Shown here piece by piece: positions 1 through 27,464 of a stretch of 64,000 bases of DNA. Positions within the stretch are counted from its first letter, which is position 1. Every line of letters begins with the position of its first letter. Both the position numbers and the translations under genes were made by a program. The notes under the pieces were generated by a model. That model worked only from the letters and a program-made list of their open reading frames with translations. It searched no databases and had not been told where the DNA came from. The DNA lies in NCBI RefSeq assembly GCF_045679555.1, contig NC_092094.1, forward strand, positions 37,278,430 through 37,342,429, written 5' to 3'. This stretch comes from Salvelinus alpinus (lineage: Eukaryota; Chordata; Actinopteri; Salmoniformes; Salmonidae).

Positions 1-113
1 TTGAGTGGGTGAATAAAGGTTGAAATGTCATTGATCAACGTCTCAATCAAATATTACCCACATTTCCATGTTGAAATTACGTGTGGTGTGCTCAGTGGGA
101 TAAGTCTATGCTT

Positions 114-350
114 GGGCCAAATCAAGGCAGGTCGGAACCAAATCGGAACAAATCTTCGTCCAAATCAAGGCTGGTCCAGACCGGACCAAATCAGATTTTT
201 CTTTGAGCCAAATCAAGGCTGGTCTGGACCGGACCACATCTGATTTTTGGGGGGGCCAAATCAAGGCTGGTCTGGACCAGACCACATCTGAACCAAGTTA
301 GGGCCAAATCAAGGCCGGTTTGGACCTGACCAAAATCACTGTGGATGTTG
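114..350. repeat. 48-bp minisatellite, about five copies
   Basis: The core CCAAATCAAGG recurs at 117, 160, 208, 256 and 304, the last four spaced by exactly 48 bp. Each unit continues with a GGTCTGGACC-like stretch. Short reading frames cross it on both strands only because the period is a multiple of three. I see no gene in it. It lies upstream of the first lipoxygenase exon in the window, presumably in an intron. Confidence 0.85.
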
Positions 351-389
351 AAATCAATGCCAGGGCAGACTGACCAAAGTTCAACCACA

Positions 390-590
390 TTTTTTAAAAC
401 TTTATTTAACTAGGCAAGTCAGTTTAGAACAAATTCTTATTTACAATGAAGGCCTATCGCGGAACAGTAGGTTAACTGCCTTGTTCAGGGGCAGGACAAC
501 AGATTTTTACCTTGTCAGCTCAGGGATTCGATCCAGCAACCTTTCAGCTACTGGCCCAACACTCTAACCACTAGGCTACCTGCCGCCCCA
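390..590 (-). mobile_element. HpaI-type tRNA-derived SINE
   Basis: Read on the minus strand it starts with a tRNA-like head (GGCAGGTAGCCTAGTGG, then a B-box-like GGATCGAATCC) and ends in the shared salmonid SINE tail (TAAATAAGAATTTGTTC... TAGTTAAATAAAG). A GTTAAC site lies in the body, the site for which the salmonid HpaI family is named. It looks full length and moderately diverged. Confidence 0.85.
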
Positions 591-791
591 CTTTTCAAAA
601 CCCATGGAGGTCTTGCGTCAGTCGGTGTTCACTGGGTTTAGTGTTAATAACGTTCTAAAATCGGTGTTAGCATTATGGAGGTGTGAAGGTAGAACATTAA
701 GGCTCATTCACACAAAGCCGCTCTTACACGAGTCAAGTGAGTTTGCCTTTAGTACCAATAGTTTGATGTCATGTGGTGGTCTGCCCTGTAG

Positions 792-14175
<13,384 letters not shown>

Positions 14176-14949
14176 GCTGCTGTGAATACACCCACACAGA
14201 CACGCATGCACACACGTTATGTTCTATCCTCGTAGGGACCTAAAATTAATTTCCATTCAAAGTCCTATTTTCCCTAACCCTCCATTTAAAATAGCCTTTG
14301 TCCTCGTGATTTTAGGTCCCCACAAGGATAGAAGAACCAACCAATCCACACATGCACACACGGACCCCAAGGCGCGCGCACACACACACACTTCCAGCCA
14401 CATGCACAAACATAAATGACAGCTTAAGGTTAAAAAAAAGTGTTAAAACCTGCTCTATAATGATTTAACTCTATTAACCACAATGTTTCTTCAGTTTCTA
14501 TGAATCACGCTTTGACGGTGTTAGTGCTGCACGGGTTTAATGGTTTTGATGAAAAGCAGCTAAACACAGCGATCAGGTAGTTCACTCTCCTCTCCTAATG
14601 TAAACCAGGAATCAACAACAACAGCAGAAAATAATACCGGCTGCATCTCAATAGTATATTGTAGCCTCCTCTCCTATTATCCTGTCCTTTTCTCCTCCAT
14701 CTTTGCTGAGCGAGAGGTTGACTAGGACTTAGCTTCCACCTGTTATGTTTAAAATGATTTCTTTAACATGTCTCCTCCCCTGCATATACACTGATTGAAG
14801 TGAATTTAACAAGTGACATCAATAAAAGATCATAGCTTTCACCTGGATTAACCTGGTCAGTCTGTCATGGAAAGAGCAGGTGTTCCTAATGTTTTGTACA
14901 CAGTACACAGTACAAAACACACACACACACACACACACACATATATGTA
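14176..14949. other. Lipoxygenase 3' flank, shared with unit C; small repeat remnants
   Basis: 14501-14740 matches 53450-53685 (TAGTTCACTCTCCTCTCCTA, ACCGGCTGCATCTCAATA, GCTGAGCGAGAGG), so the segmental copy extends past both lipoxygenase ends. 14230-14335 is a small inverted repeat (GGGACCTAAAATTA against ATTTTAGGTCCCC), probably a MITE. 14785-14900 resembles a transposon end (CAGGTGTTCCTAATGTTTTG). No gene seen. Confidence 0.7.
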
Positions 14950-16554
<1,605 letters not shown>

Positions 16555-16619
16555 TATATATATATACACATATATATATACACATACACACATATATGTG
16601 TATATATATATGTGTGTGT

Positions 16620-17014
16620 ATATGTATAGTGTCTAGTTTGAGAAACAGACGCCTCACAAGTCCTCAACTGGCAGCTTCATTAAATAGTACCCGCAAAACA
16701 CCAGTCTCAACGTCAACAGTGAAGAGGCGACTCCGGGATGATGGCCTTCTAGGCAGTGTTCCTCTGTCCAGTGTCTGTGTGCTTTTGCCCATCTTAATCT
16801 TTTTTTATTGGCCAGTCTGAGATATGGCTTTTTCTTTGCAACTCTGCCTAGAAGGCCAGCATCCCGGAGTCGCCTCTTCACTGTTGACGTTGAGACTGGT
16901 GTTTTGCGGGTACTATTTAATGAAGCTGCCAGTTGAGGACTTGTGACCCCAAAAGAATGGTCTTTTCTTTCAAAAGCAAGGACATTTCTAAGTGACCCCA
17001 AACTTTTGAACGAT
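16620..17014. mobile_element. Palindromic Tc1-derived MITE
   Basis: Two facing copies of the same transposase N-terminal stretch (TSPQLAASLNSTRKTPVSTS, plus strand near 16655-16735 and minus strand near 16850-16940) are joined head to head. The end ACTTTTGAACGATA near 17000 is a Tc1-type terminus. It is likely a fold-back derivative of a Tc1 element. AT-rich dinucleotide runs flank it. Confidence 0.8.
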
Positions 17015-17038
17015 AATATATATATATATACATACACA

Positions 17039-17118
17039 CAGTACCAGTCAAAAGTTTAGACACACCTACTCATTCAAGGGTTTTCTTTATTTGTACTATT
17101 TTCTACATTGTAGAATAA
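17039..17118. mobile_element. Single Tc1 terminal repeat (CAGTACCAGTCAAA family)
   Basis: CAGTACCAGTCAAAAGTTTA to TTGTAGAATAAT matches the left end of the element at 1879. Only one end is left. Just after it, 17123-17330 matches 54410-54640 beyond the intact TRAPPC14, so this remnant marks a rearranged point in unit A. Confidence 0.8.
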
Positions 17119-17514
17119 TCACCTCACAGAAGGCCACATGGTTTCACATGGGTTCTCTTCACACCCCAACAGGTTTGTTGTTCTGACCATAGAAATAGAA
17201 TAAACTACTTCTATGGTTCACACATCAGTAGCAGCATGAGTGTTACAGATCAAATCAGTGACATTTAGATAATACTGTGGCTTCTGCCTCATCCTCAGTT
17301 TAGATCTTAGGCCCTCATCTTCACACTCATTTCTCTCAATCTGCATCTTTCGCTCTCTTTTTCTCCTCTCCAATTGTCAACACTCCCTCCATTCAGTCAC
17401 CTTATCTATCTCCTATTCTCTCTGCTGTAAACTGCAGCTTCATATGTTGACTCAGCTATAGAGAGAGAAAGGATGACAATAATAATGATTATTACTACAA
17501 AAAATGTATCACCA

Positions 17515-17561
<47 letters not shown>

Positions 17562-17799
17562 GGTGTGTGTCCCCATCCAGTGTGTACCGTATCTCACAGA
17601 GTCCTCCTGCCTTGAATATCTGGAAGGTGACAGTGAAGGAGAGAGTGCAACCTTTCCAACAGTGGCCCAGGTTACAGAGGGGGGAGTGACACACTACAGC
17701 CCCCAATGCTGCACCCTCGACCTGGAGGAGTGGGGAGGTGAAGAAGGGGAAAGGGATGGGGGAGGAGGGTAGAGAAAATGGAAAGGTGTTTGAAAACTG

Positions 17800-18077
17800 T
17801 TCTTCCCAGAAATAAGATAGGGCTGCCTGTCACCATTACTGCTCAGAGGGAGACAGCAGGGTATTCCTTTTGAGTCAGGAACCAACTCCTCCATAGTAAC
17901 CCGTGAATGTATTGTCTGCAACATTTGCTCGCATGACAGCTTGATCAGCTGTTTGATTTCACTTACCGGCATGTCAACTGAGCCAGGATCGTGTCTTATG
18001 TGTGGACACCAACTTATAATGTAGGGTACTAACATTGTCCAGTCAACACAATGCACAAATAAAACAGTTACACACAT
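17800..18077 (-). other. Open segment shared by TRAPPC14 copies A and B only
   Basis: The minus strand reads DPGSVDMPVSEIKQLI, then LQTIHSRVTMEE, from about 17990 down to 17880. The same peptide, with a few changes, occurs at 34110-33990 in copy B. CCGGTAAGT in it looks like a splice donor. In the intact copy C the flanks are joined directly near 57550 (CACTAT to GTGTGGACACC), so this is an insert. I do not recognise the peptide; it may belong to the hAT remnant next to it in copy B. Confidence 0.5.
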
Positions 18078-18078
18078 A

Positions 18079-19716
<1,638 letters not shown>

Positions 19717-20126
19717 GAAACAGCCCCCTCCCAAAACGCAGTCGTACCACACATTGTCGACAAGCATCACATATCCTCCTGGCATCATGGGCAGGTAGGA
19801 GGAGTCGATGTTTGGCAGAATCCTCACATCCTTCACAGTCACCTCCTCCAGAGAACACTAATTTAATACTGGAAAAGTGGAGAGAAGAGAGGGGGAAAGA
19901 AAAGAGTTGAAATGGGAAAAGGAAGAGAAGGCGAGAGAGAAGAGAAATAAGGTCAAGAGGCAGCAGTTTAGGTAACATTAATCTATCTATCTAATCCAAT
20001 TATTGTGTCAGTGGAACTAGTATTGACTCTCAAATGAGTTGTCAGTACTGGCCATCTGGCCCTCATACCTTTGAGCATGGTGAGGTGCTTCCCAAAGACA
20101 GTCATCTGCTTACAGCAAACAGGGTC

Positions 20127-20345
20127 TCCATGATGGCGCAGCAGTCTAAGGCACTGCATCTCACTGCTAGAGGCATCACTACAGACCCTGGATCGATTCC
20201 AGGCTGCATCACAACTGGCCGTGATTGGGAGTCCCATAGGGCGGTGCACAATTGGCCCAGCGTCGCCCGGGTTAGGGTTTGGCTGGGGTAGGCAGTCATT
20301 GTAAATAAGAATTTGTTCTTAACAGACTTGCAGTTAAAAAAATAA
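20127..20345 (+). mobile_element. SmaI-type SINE inside TRAPPC14 pseudo-exon 4
   Basis: ATGGCGCAGCAGTCTAAGGC, GGATCGATTCCAGG, GGGAGTCCCATAGGGCG and a CCCGGG (SmaI) site are followed by TAAATAAGAATTTGTTC and an A-rich tail. It lies between TCATCTGCTTACAGCAAACA and GGTGGTAGCACTGTCAGAGC, which are contiguous in the intact exon 4 (58009-58095), so it interrupts former coding sequence. Confidence 0.92.
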
Positions 20346-20829
20346 AAAATAAACATTTGGGGTGGTAGCACTGTCAGAGCAGTGCTCACTGAGGAAGAGA
20401 GGGGGTGCTGAGTTAAGTCTGAGATGCTTTAAATCAATTAACATAGATAACTGATTCATATCCATATCTAATATGGCCAAAGAGAGTGTAGCATGGCTTT
20501 GTCAATGATGTGGTGTTGACAAGTGTGGGTGTGTGTACACTGTGCTTTGAAGGTGTTCAGGTCTTGTCTGCAGGTGTGTGTGTGTGTGGGGACTCACTGC
20601 TGTAGGATGCTAAGGTAGCCATTTTCCTGAACCACCGCCTCTCTCTTCCACACCCTCACCATCACCTGGACAAACACACACAATATGCAGATAATGAGCC
20701 CCGAAAAGATGTCATTGTTCACACTTCTTTTAAAACCTTCCAAGGGTAATCTATGAATCGCTTATCTCTATGAAAAATGTGAAGACCTTGTTCACGAGAC
20801 TGAAGTTTTGCCCAGCCCCTAACTCACAC

Positions 20830-21300
20830 AATTGACAAGTCACATTTATTTACATTTATTTATTGTGCAGTTTATTTTACAAACATGTATTAATCAAGGC
20901 AGAGCCCCCCAGTTACCCATGTGGGACCCCTATCTCCTCTCCTACCCCATCTGATGAGTAGCAGAGCTGCATTAGACAGAGGCAGGCTGTCTACACTCAT
21001 TGTGAGTGGGCTCCTGAGTCATCCTGAGGTTGGCTGTTGCAGTAAAAAAAAAAATATATATATATATACTACATATAATATATACAATATATATTTTATT
21101 TTTGTAAAAAATTAAAAAAAGTTTTACATTTGCTTCCTCTTGGTGCCCCCCATGGGCCTGGCCCCAGGGGCTTCAGCCCTGGTAAGCCCCTGCATTAATC
21201 TGGCACTGGACATATAGAAAAGAAATACACAGATAAATAGATTCCTAGGACACCAAAGTTACACAACCAACACACACAATATCAAATAACCCATAATGAT
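20830..21300. repeat. Interspersed repeat shared by TRAPPC14 copies A and B
   Basis: 20830-21270 matches 35410-35850 almost base for base (AATCAAGGCAGAGCCCCCCA, GTGGGCTCCTGAGTCATCCT, GGTGCCCCCCATGGGCC). It is absent at this position in copy C, where intron 2 runs on into unrelated sequence. It is an insertion older than the split of A and B; an AT-rich, TATA-like core lies in the middle. It may be a hAT-type fragment, but that is weakly supported. Confidence 0.7.
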
Positions 21301-21746
21301 CTCCATACCCGCCCTACGGAACTCCTGACCCCCACTCCCCATGGTGTTATGGATGAGAAGTGGATTGCAGTCCCTTAAGCCCTAGGATCTCGCATTCACC
21401 CAGCCTGTCATAGCCGGAACCCCATACTCATCCCTGCTGCTCTGGTAGTCGTGGTGGAGATGATGAGACCAGTACCTGCTCTATCCGGGGCTTACGCTGG
21501 CCACGGCGCACAGAGACTCGGCCAGCTCCCTCCATACCCGGCTACTCTGAGTCTCCGAGCCGAATCCAGCAACACATCCCTCACCTCCCACTGTCCCGTT
21601 CCCCATCGGTGTCGCTCTGCTGGAAGTGAACCCTGCACCGGAGCACCAGGAGGAAGCGGTCCGTCGAGCCCAGGTATAGGTGACTGCGCTGGGGTAGGGT
21701 TCTGTAATGGGCCGGGTCCGACAGGTCGGAGATTGGCACCGCAGGA

Positions 21747-22172
21747 AAAGTATGTGGACACCTACTCGTCGAACATCTCATTCCAAAATCCTGGGCATTA
21801 ATATGGAGTTTGTCCCCCCTTTGCTGCTCTAACAGCCTCCACTCTTCTGGGAAGACTTTCCACTACATGTTGAAACATTGTTGTGGGGACTTGCTTCCTT
21901 GCTGACGATTTTTAGGTGCTTTAGTACTCGGCGGTCCTGTTCTGTGAGCTTGTGCGGCCTACCACTTCGCGGCTGAGCCGTTGTTGCTCCTAGACGTTTC
22001 CACTTCACAATTACAGCACTTACAGTTGACCGGGGCAGCTCTTCAGTACAGGCCATTCTACTGTCAATGTTTGTATATGGAGATTGCATGGCTGTGTGCT
22101 TGATTTTATACACCTGTCAGAAACGGGTGTTGCTGAAATAGCCAAATCCACTCCTTTGGCCATGTAGTGTAG
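21747..22172 (-). mobile_element. Internally deleted Tc1 (AAGTATGTGGACACC family) replacing the TRAPPC14 5' end
   Basis: Both ends are recognisable (AAGTATGTGGACACCTACT, and CTCCTTTGGCCATGTAGTG inverted). The minus strand keeps only the N-terminal DNA-binding part (VIVKWKRLGATTAQPRSGRP). To the left, pseudo-exon 1 stops at GGCACCGCAGG; to the right, GTAGCTGCTACTGCAGATGG equals 60557 onward in unit C. The element therefore sits on a deletion that removed the start codon region. Confidence 0.88.
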
Positions 22173-22552
22173 CTGCTACTGCAGATGGGCTAGCAGCCTC
22201 CGAAGCGATGTTCAATTATGCGAAGAAGCCACGGGCAAAAGTAAATCAGCATAGACAATGCTGCAACAATAACAAATGGGTTTTCAGATACAGTTATCAA
22301 CGATAACGTGCCCTGCCCTGTGAGTGTGTGTGGTTGACCCTGAAATTCCTGAAATTAATTCAAATGACTTTGCCATGGAACTCACTGCCCATTCCAAACT
22401 TTTGCCCTTCCTTACTGCCGTTGAACTATTTTATTTAGTTTGTCATCTCTGGCCATACTGTGTGTTCAATTTCCATAGGGTTCAGTATCCCGCTTGTCTA
22501 TTATGGGTGGTGGGGTTGTGGCCACGATCATTCTTTGCTACTACTTCTGCTT

Positions 22553-22583
22553 GTTTCCGTACTGTAGTAGTTATCACGTTCCT
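22553..22583 (+). repeat. Partial duplicate of the tRNA-Val 5' half
   Basis: GTTTCCGTACTGTAGTAGTT then ATCACGTTCCT repeats the first 31 bases of the tRNA-Val that starts at 22597, with three or so changes, including its A-box. The sister locus at 36811 lacks it: there CGCTACTTAAAACA leads straight into the tRNA. Confidence 0.8.
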
Positions 22584-22596
22584 ACAACTTCTAACA

Positions 22597-22669
22597 GTTT
22601 CCGTAGTGTAGTGGTTATCACGTTCGCCTAACACGCGAAAGGTCCCCGGTTCGAGACCGGGCGGAAACA
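22597..22669 (+). tRNA. tRNA-Val (anticodon AAC)
   Basis: A 73-base cloverleaf. The acceptor arms GTTTCCG and CGGAAAC pair fully, with discriminator A. The D-arm region TAGTGTAGTGGTTATCA holds the A-box. The anticodon stem TTCGC/GCGAA closes the loop CTAACAC (anticodon AAC), and the T arm CCCCGGTTCGAGACCGGG holds the B-box. No intron and no encoded CCA, as in eukaryotes. Expected RNA polymerase III transcript; a downstream T run (ATATTTTC) lies within 10 bases. Sister copy at 36811. Confidence 0.97.
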
Positions 22670-22962
22670 TATTTTCATGCCATTAGGTAGTTATCAATAA
22701 AACGTCACAATGCGGTGCATTGGCTATGTGCATTTTTCAAGGTATTGTTAATTAAATACATTTTAACTGTTTGGTTTTAATATCATTACTTCTTGAAGAA
22801 CATAGTCAGAACTACACATTTCCGATTATTCCACATTTAGCTATATCAGAGTTATACAGCAAGCAACTGCATGTTTTTCATGATCAGTAAACATCAATTA
22901 TGTATTTTCAGATACATGAGGGTAGCCTATCCATTTGGCATGTAGCTAGCTTTATCTATCTC

Positions 22963-23875
22963 AATGTGAGCAAGACAAAGGAGCTGATCGTGGACTATAG
23001 GAAAAGGAGGGGCGAACAGGCCCCCTTTAACATCGACAGGACTAAAGTGGAGAGGGTCGACAGTTTCAAGTTTCTTGGTGTCCACATCGCCAACAAACTA
23101 TCATGGTCCAAACACACCAAGACAGTTGTGAAAAGGGCACGACAACACCTTTTCCCCCTCAGGAGACTGAAAAGATTTGGCATGGGTCCCTAGATCCTCA
23201 AAAAGTTATACAGTTGCACCATCAAGAGCATCCTGACCGGTTGCATTACCGCCTGGTATGGCAACTGCTTGGCATCTGACCACAAGGCACTACAGAGGGT
23301 AGTGTGTACGGCCCAGTACATCACTGGGGCTAAGTTTCCTGACATCCATGACCTATATACTAGACGGTGTCAGAGGAAGGTCCGAAAATTTTCTTAAGAC
23401 TCCAGTCACCCTCCAGTCATAGACTGTTCTCTCTGCTACCACACAGCAAGAGGTACCGGAGCACCAAATCTAGGATCAAAAGACTCCTTAACAGCTTCTA
23501 CCCCCAAGCAATAAGACTGCTGAACAACTAAACTAATCAAATGGCCACCCAGACTATTTAGATTGAACCCCCCCTTTTTGTTTTTACACTGCTGCTACTC
23601 TCTGTTTATTATCTTGCATAGTCACTTTACAAATTACCTCGGTTACCCTGTACCCCGGCACATTGACTCGGTACCCCCTGTATGTAGCCTCGTTATTGTT
23701 ATGTACATTTATTGTGTTACCTTTTGATTGATTTGATTTGATTTTAAACTTTAGTTTATATAGTAAATATTTTATTAACTCTATTTCTTGAACTACATTG
23801 TTGGTTAAGGTCTTGCAAGTATATCAAGGTAGTGTTGTATTTGGCGCATGTGACAAATAAAATGTTATTTGATTT
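22963..23875 (+). mobile_element. 5'-truncated LINE (Rex-like), reverse transcriptase C-terminal part
   Basis: The plus strand encodes NVSKTKELIVDYRKRRGEQA and RVDSFKFLGVHIANKLSW, typical of the region after the catalytic core of non-LTR reverse transcriptases, then thumb and C-terminal remains (LTGCITAWYG-like near 23240) broken by stops. It ends in GACAAATAAAATGTTATTTG. The same 3' tail, without coding sequence, lies at 34700-35032. It splits the unit A sequence that is contiguous at 47095-47165 in unit B. Confidence 0.85.
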
Positions 23876-24502
23876 TGGAAAGCACTTGAAATCAGCAAGT
23901 CCTTATCCTGGTAAAGTTGTCAGTCTGACTACTGTCAGCACCACTATAGATGGCAAGCAAATATAGCCATCTTGTTTATCCCCCGAATGTTAGCTTGTTA
24001 ACTAGCCATATTGATGTGATCTGTTATTAGCTAGCCAATTTGACATGGTTCATCAATCAGTGTAGCCTATCAGCAGCAATTGTGATTAAACACTAAAAAG
24101 CAATGTTGAAAAGGGGACCATGTTTGCTCACTTCGCTAGGTTGGGTTGGAGAAAAAAGTGCATTAGGTCTACTTATCACTATGTTTAGCCAACTGTACAA
24201 AGTTTCTGCCAGTAGCTTGCAGGGTAAACATCAGCTAAAAGTAACTTGACTGAGCCCACAAAGGATGGGGAAATTTACCTAAACCACTCATACTTGTCAG
24301 GTATAGTTCACTTTTTTAAATGTTATATCACTAAAATATCCAAATTACGGTGGCCATTATTGAGATATCATGAGGCTACACTTACGTGACCATTTGACAT
24401 TGCGAGTTTAAAAAAAAGATTGGTCCCATCGGTGTAAGCTACCATTTCACTAATGGTTTTGTTGAAAATTGAGTAGATATAATTCTACTAGGCACAAAAA
24501 TG
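23876..24502. other. tRNA-flanking sequence shared with unit B, no gene
   Basis: 23880-24500 matches 47150-47840 (GATGGCAAGCAAATATAGCC, CATATTGATGTGATCTGTTA, GAGCCCACAAAGGATGGGGA) with substitutions and small indels. No open frame or RNA gene seen. Confidence 0.8.
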
Positions 24503-24575
24503 TGTTTCCGCCCGGTTTCGAACCGGGGACCTTTCGCGTGTGAGGCGAACGTGATAACCACTACACTACGGAAAC
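24503..24575 (-). tRNA. tRNA-Val (anticodon CAC)
   Basis: Minus-strand cloverleaf of 73 bases: GTTTCCG/CGGAAAC acceptor pair, the same D arm as the Val-AAC gene, anticodon loop CTCACAC (anticodon CAC) closed by TTCGC/GCGAA, T arm CCCCGGTTCGAAACCGGG, discriminator A. It differs from the Val-AAC gene in only two positions, so the two isoacceptors derive from one another. It faces the Val-AAC gene 1.8 kb away. Sister copy at 47844. Confidence 0.97.
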
Positions 24576-25019
24576 CGGTGATTACCCTACACTCTGATCT
24601 CGATTGTCTTGGTATATTTATTTGTTTTTCTCTATAGTATCACGGACTAACATTTTCCTATCCCATTCCTGTGTCGTGATTTTCCCCACATATAGTGGTT
24701 TCCTTTGGAAAATATAAATAATTTACATACTGATTGCCTTTTACTTTAAGCAAATTTGAAAGTTAAACACTTTATCTGTTCTTTTCTGTGTGGCTGATTT
24801 TATTTATATTCCCAACCCACACACTTTGTGTTAACCTCCTAAAATCGTTGTCCGTGCCTAATTAGCAAAATAAAAAAATCCCCAACAAAAATCTGTCAAA
24901 AAACACAAAGGGGATGTATTTGTATATGGTTTGGTCTTGTGAAGCTTGGCTGAATTCTGGCTGAATTCTGGCAAAGAATATGTTATTTTATCTCAGCATG
25001 TCTACAGATTCTCCCTTCT

Positions 25020-25560
25020 CCCTGTTTCTGTTTGCTTGGAAATGTTGATACTGGAGACTGTTATCTGAAGAAACTCTGTAACCAAGCATTTATAGCGGCT
25101 AAGAAATGCACTGCCTTTCATTGGAAGGTTGGTTATCCTCCCACAATGTCAAGTTATGTATCACTAGATTTGATTTATTACAAGATTAAGGGTATACTGG
25201 CCAACCTTCATAAGGTCTGGATGCCTTATATGGAATACAGTAAGATTAAAGGAGTCTGCATTGAAAACCATCCCACGTCAAGGGAGATGCCTATTTAGGC
25301 CATCTCTACCTGCTGGGCTGCTCAGTTCTGGCCCTGGGGGTCTGTCATCCTGTGGGTTGTCACTCTGGCCTCACACCTGAAACCAATAAATGAATGTTTC
25401 ACTAAGATCCTAAAGATGAATGGGGTGTGTTGGGTTGGGGCGCTGCAGGGTGGTGGACCCCTAAGGACAGGACAGGGTGACCCAGCTATATTATGTGCAA
25501 GTAAAAAGAGCTCTACAGTACTATTAGGCCTATGAAATTAATTATATGGAGGATTTGCGG
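25020..25560 (+). mobile_element. L1-type LINE fragment, ORF2 C-terminus and 3' end
   Basis: The frame at 25032-25298 reads CNQAFIAAKKCTAFHWK...PPT, then YVSLDLIYYKIKG and WMPYMEYSKIKG, the C-terminal pattern of L1-clade ORF2 (AAKKCI..W...PPT, ..W.P.LEY). The rest of the element is missing. The following 270 bases to about 25560 probably are its 3' UTR. Confidence 0.75.
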
Positions 25561-25635
25561 TTTCTGTGTGTTAATGTATATATGAGGTATATGTGGGTGT
25601 ATATATGTATATATGAGGTATATGTGGTGATTGTT

Positions 25636-25870
25636 TAGTAACTATTACTAAACAATCACAATGCAGTAACTATTACTAAACAATCACAATGCAGTAACTA
25701 TTACTAAACAATCACAATGCAGTAACTATTACTAAACAATCACAATGCAGTAACTATTACTAAACAATCACAATGCAGTAACTATTACTAAACAATCACA
25801 ATGCAGTAACTATTACTAAACAATCACAATGCAGTAACTATTACTAAACAATCACAATGCAGTAACTATT
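25636..25870. repeat. 28-bp tandem repeat, about eight copies
   Basis: The unit GTAACTATTACTAAACAATC+ACAATGCA is repeated from about 25639 to 25869 with almost no variation. The paralogous stretch at 30280-30320 (CAGTCACAATACATTAACTA) has a single unit, so the array grew locally and recently. There are no spacers, so it is not a CRISPR array. Confidence 0.95.
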
Positions 25871-26060
25871 GATCACTCTATTATGTATTATTCTAATATG
25901 TATTCATTATAGAATTGTATAGAATTGATAAACCTTTAAACTGCACTCTTCCTCCCTATCTCTCCGCATCTCTCTATTTTTCAGCTCCAGATGACAAAAC
26001 CTGCACAGTCCAATGGTTGCAGGTCTTCCGACTTCCTTCTGGTCACACATTGTATTAGGA
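25870..26060 (+). repeat. Segment paralogous to 30320-30480, with an acceptor-like site
   Basis: TTATGTATTATTCTAATATG to the region AAACTGCACTCTTCCTCC, then a pyrimidine tract and CAG followed by CTCCAGATGACAAAACCTGC, matches 30318-30475. The junction looks like a splice acceptor in both copies. The downstream frame soon stops, and I do not recognise a protein. Confidence 0.6.
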
Positions 26061-26422
26061 GAAATATCCAATAAACCAAAGACATTGCTTTAACTGTGAA
26101 TGTACTTTATTGCAGATATTTTCCTCAAATAAAATGGAGCATACATAAAATAAACAAGTTATTGCAATTTATTTACATTGGGTCTAGTGTGTGTGTGTGA
26201 GAGGGAGGCATGTTTTTCAACTCAGAAAAAAGTACACAGAATTTCCTAAAACTGTACACATAGTCTTTTACAATATTATCAATCACACTTTGATTTGATA
26301 GATATTTAGAGTAATTATGCAGATATTGATAATGGATATATAGGAGTAGATATCTCCAATACTAAAATATAATAGAGCAAACATTAAATAAACAATTACA
26401 ACTTATTTACATTGTGGATAAC

Positions 26423-26453
<31 letters not shown>

Positions 26454-27460
26454 TGTATGTGTGTGTGTGTGTGTGCATGTTGTTTTGTTTTTCCTTTTCA
26501 GCCACCCATCTCTGCTTTGTCAGTCTTGATAGGCCCAGTGTATGCACTTCTAGGTGAGGCTGTCAGCCAGTGGTGGAGTGCATGACAGATCTGAAAGAGA
26601 GATGCACAAAGTGACAGTAAGTATACTTATCAACAACATGTCTGTGTGTACATCTGTTGGTGTGAGTGAGCATATGCAATATAATTCTGAATTACCTGTA
26701 TTCATCTGGGAATCCTCAAAAGTTTCTCCCTTTAACGGCCAGTGTAGTAGGAACTGGTACAGCCGGTAAATTAAATACCACAGCAGAGGACTGCTGTGAC
26801 TGCAGCTGAACTGCTGGGGGTGGCAGATCTAAAAGAGGCACAATTTTCTTAACTGACAATAATCATACAACTAAATAGACTAAATAAATGACTGTAAGGC
26901 CTAGATTCAATCAGATCAAGTGTTAACCGGTGATAGCCGACACCACATAGCGGATGTTTTGGCCGTGTCGGAGGTGTAACTGTGTTGGATCTGTCAAATC
27001 AGTAAGCAGCAGCTCTTGATCATTGTCACAAAACTACACCCGTCCTACTCGCGTTACAAGTTCAGAACAAGAAAGTGTAGGTTATTAGAAATAATGAAGC
27101 TCATTAAACAAAATCATTAAGCTAATGGGGACCCATAATAAATATAATATAACAAATTAATTCCCAACTGCTCATTGTACTTGCCCTTGCAATCTGATGT
27201 GTGTGTGTGTGTTCTGTGTTATTATGACTTAGAAGTGTCAACCTGACCACATCCTTTTAGTATGTGGTAGGCCATTCAGTGATTCGCTTGGGGAAAATGA
27301 CTATCAACAGTGTACAGTAAAAAGGATATCAAATATTAAGATCTGGATTGACAACTAGGCTAAATCATGTGAAGTTACAAACCTCTATGGCTTAGTCTAC
27401 ACTCAAGTTAAATAAAGGATGCAGGACATGAGCTCTAGGACCATGCCTCAGGACTACCTG
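26061..27460. other. No recognised gene; GT repeat
   Basis: It holds a (GT)n tract at 26424-26477 and AT-rich unique sequence. On the minus strand 26830-26697 could be read as an exon (PPPAVQLQSQQSSAVVFNLP) between AG and GT sites, but a stop lies in it and I cannot assign it. 27000-27460 shows nothing. Confidence 0.5.
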
Positions 27461-27464
27461 GCCT

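Noticed and set aside
114-350. Coding repeat (NQGWSGPD-like peptide)
   Set aside because: The 48-bp period keeps every frame open by chance; no start, splice or family support.
25636-25870. CRISPR-like 28-bp direct repeats
   Set aside because: Units are contiguous without spacers, and the host is a vertebrate.
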